Assembly: GCF_003696265.1 (NCBI RefSeq)
Contig: NZ_RFFH01000005.1
Location: 62,001 to 126,000, forward strand
From: Nocardia stercoris
GTDB taxonomy: Bacteria; Actinomycetota; Actinomycetes; Mycobacteriales; Mycobacteriaceae
Length of the DNA: 64,000 nt
Direction of reading: 5' to 3'
Within the stretch, counting starts at the first letter, position 1. Each line of letters begins with the position of its first letter. The notes below the pieces were generated by a model. It did no database searches. It was not told the DNA's origin and saw only the letters and a program-made list of their open reading frames with translations. Both the position numbers and the translations under genes were made by a program. Below are positions 62,731 to 64,000 of the stretch, one piece after another.

Positions 62731-62767
62731 CGAATCCCGGTGTGCCGCAGAGGCGCACCGGGATTCG
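62731..62767 (+). terminator. Strong terminator after the 43-aa peptide gene
   Basis: CGAATCCCGGTG and its exact complement, extended inward by a T-G and three G-C pairs to a 16-bp stem with a 5-nt loop. It begins 42 bp after the stop codon. Confidence 0.8.
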
Positions 62768-62941
62768 TCGTATCCGGGGGTCGGTCGAGCGAGTCCGGCG
62801 GTTCGCGGCGGCCCCGGACCGATCCAACACACAATGTCGGTGGCGAGCGGGCAAATTCCGCCGGTGGGAGGCGATGATTGTGCGCTCAGGCCGGGAGCCG
62901 AGAATCGGTTGCCGGTGTCCGAAGTCGACGAAGGGTGAGCG

Positions 62942-63415
62942 ATGAACAACGACGATCTGCTGCGGCGGGCGATCGAACTGGCCGAGGAGGCCGGAGCCGC
63001 CGGAAATCGCCCGTTCGGGGCCGTGATCGTCGCGCCCGGGGGCGAGGTGGTCGCCGAGGGGCAGAACCGGGTCGCCGCGACCGGCATGGTGACCGAGCAC
63101 GCCGAGCTGACCGCCATCACCGCCGCGATCGAGGCCGGCCGGGCCGACGATCTGGCCGGGGCCACCATCTACGCCAGCGGAGAGCCGTGCCCGATGTGCA
63201 GTGCGGCGGTGGTGTGGGCGGGCATCACCCACGTCGTCTACGGCGCCGCGGAAGCGGACTTCGCGGCCGTGATCGGCGGCCATCCGCGCTTCTCGCTGAG
63301 CTGCGCCGATGTGATCGCCTCCAGCGACGCGAACGTCACCGTGAGCGGCCCGAACCTCCGCGACGAGACGCTCGGGCCGTTCCTGCGCTACGCCGCGCAG
63401 CACGGCCGGGACTGA
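62942..63415 (+). CDS. Nucleoside/guanine deaminase (cytidine deaminase-like zinc fold)
   Basis: 157 residues from ATG at 62942. Zinc motifs HAE (His53, Glu55) and PCPMC (Cys83, Cys86) define the CDA fold; length and the NRPFGAVIV start match guanine deaminases and related nucleobase deaminases rather than TadA. It hydrolytically deaminates a purine base or nucleoside in the cytoplasm for salvage. It is transcribed alone, convergent with the alkyl sulfatase-like gene. Confidence 0.92.
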   Translation: MNNDDLLRRAIELAEEAGAAGNRPFGAVIVAPGGEVVAEGQNRVAATGMVTEHAELTAITAAIEAGRADDLAGATIYASGEPCPMCSAAVVWAGITHVVYGAAEADFAAVIGGHPRFSLSCADVIASSDANVTVSGPNLRDETLGPFLRYAAQHGRD

Positions 63416-63429
63416 GCCCGGCCGCCGTT

Positions 63430-63449
63430 GCGGCTCGGGTTCGAGCCGC
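63430..63449. terminator. Bidirectional hairpin between deaminase and sulfatase-like genes
   Basis: GCGGCTCG and its exact complement CGAGCCGC around a 4-nt loop, midway between the convergent stop codons. Confidence 0.65.
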
Positions 63450-63490
63450 CGAATCCGTTGCTACGGTGTCGAATTCGCGCCCACTGGGCG

Positions 63491-64000
63491 TCAGGGTGTG
63501 ACGATCGCGAAGTTGGGGTCGGGCTGATCGAGCAGGCCGATCAGGCGCTGCAGTACACCCGGGTCGCCGGTGTGCTCGATACCGTCGAGGCCCTGACCCG
63601 TGAGCAGGCCGATGAGTTGAGTCTTGGTGAGCGTCAACGTCAGGTCGGGAACGGCTTTGCGACGCGGATCGACGGTGCGGATGAGGACACCGTTCGACAA
63701 TGTCAGGCGCATCGTCGTCTTCGGCTCGGTGAACCGGAAGTCGATGACGAACGAGTCCGCGGCGGCACGCGGGCCGTTGATCCGGATGGCCACGGTGTCG
63801 AAGAGTTGTTCGACGGACAGCGCGGCTGCCATGCCGCCACCCAGATTCAGCGGGGTCTGCAGCACCCCGTCCCGAAGTTCCTTGGCGCCGGTCAGATAGA
63901 AGCCACGCCAGGTCGCGTTCTCGGCACCGAACCCGAGCCGGGTGTACACATCGGCCAGCGCGTACTTGGCCGTGCGATTGCCGGGGTCGGCGAACACCGC
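63491..64000 (-). CDS. Alkyl sulfatase / metallo-beta-lactamase-fold hydrolase, C-terminal part (5' end beyond the window)
   Basis: Only the last ~169 residues are visible; the frame continues past base 64000. KYALADVYTRLGFGAENATWRGFYLTGAKELR matches the dimerisation domain of SdsA1/BDS1-type alkyl sulfatases, and the following segment with FRFTEPKTTMRLTLSNGVL is the SCP2-like C-terminal domain that holds the alkyl chain. The zinc-binding lactamase domain would lie outside the window. It probably hydrolyses a long-chain sulfate ester. Confidence 0.78.
   Translation of the reverse strand, partial: AVFADPGNRTAKYALADVYTRLGFGAENATWRGFYLTGAKELRDGVLQTPLNLGGGMAAALSVEQLFDTVAIRINGPRAAADSFVIDFRFTEPKTTMRLTLSNGVLIRTVDPRRKAVPDLTLTLTKTQLIGLLTGQGLDGIEHTGDPGVLQRLIGLLDQPDPNFAIVTP

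Overview
This window comes from a high-GC actinomycete, most likely a mycolic-acid-containing genus such as Nocardia. The support is strongly GC-biased third codon positions, very large modular type I polyketide synthases (PKS), a mycobacterial-type arsenic/cadmium cassette, a TIGR00027-type methyltransferase and a latex clearing protein. The genus is an inference; no rRNA or tRNA gene is present to confirm it.

Positions 1-42,608 hold the 3' end of a PKS assembly line, four co-directional genes with overlaps or gaps of 26 bp or less. The first gene enters the window in the middle of an acyltransferase (AT) domain, so earlier modules lie upstream. In order: (AT)-DH-KR-ACP and KS-AT-DH-ER-KR-ACP (gene A); two KS-AT-DH-KR-ACP modules (gene B); three more (gene C); one last KS-AT-DH-KR-ACP with a terminal thioesterase (gene D). 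All eight ATs carry the malonyl-type HAFH motif and all eight DHs keep HxxxGxxxxP. By colinearity the released chain would end as R-CH=CH-CH2-CH2-(CH=CH)6-CO-, an unbranched hexaene acyl group. A perfect 14-nt inverted repeat closes the operon.

Positions 42,675-46,310 hold three reverse-strand genes that read as tailoring functions: P450 (with an unusual I-helix), second P450 (TTG start), then an LCM/TcmP-type methyltransferase that could esterify the polyene acid. Tandem hairpins at 46,461-46,508 separate them from an alpha/beta hydrolase (46,514-47,443).

Positions 47,510-53,531 are accessory metabolism of uncertain link to the PKS: a WYL regulator and epoxide hydrolase diverging from a symmetric operator, a second alpha/beta hydrolase, a UGT-like glycosyltransferase, an SDR lacking the usual Tyr/Lys, and an NADPH-dependent FMN reductase.

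Positions 53,657-56,218 form an arsenic cassette: arsR1 (reverse), then arsI/cadI, arsR2, an aquaglyceroporin and arsC forward. Three near-identical 15-bp boxes lie at its two promoters. The cassette is bracketed by two copies of another motif (AGGGTGGTAG...ACCCT); one copy precedes the FMN reductase and the other precedes an MmyB-like XRE regulator.

Positions 57,344-64,000 hold a membrane-anchored hypothetical protein, a flavin monooxygenase-like enzyme, a His-rich exported small protein, a Tat-exported latex clearing protein (lcp) with a Thr/Pro-rich tail, a second MmyB-like regulator, a 43-aa peptide gene with its own promoter and strong terminator, a nucleoside deaminase, and the 3' end of an alkyl sulfatase-like gene that runs off the window.
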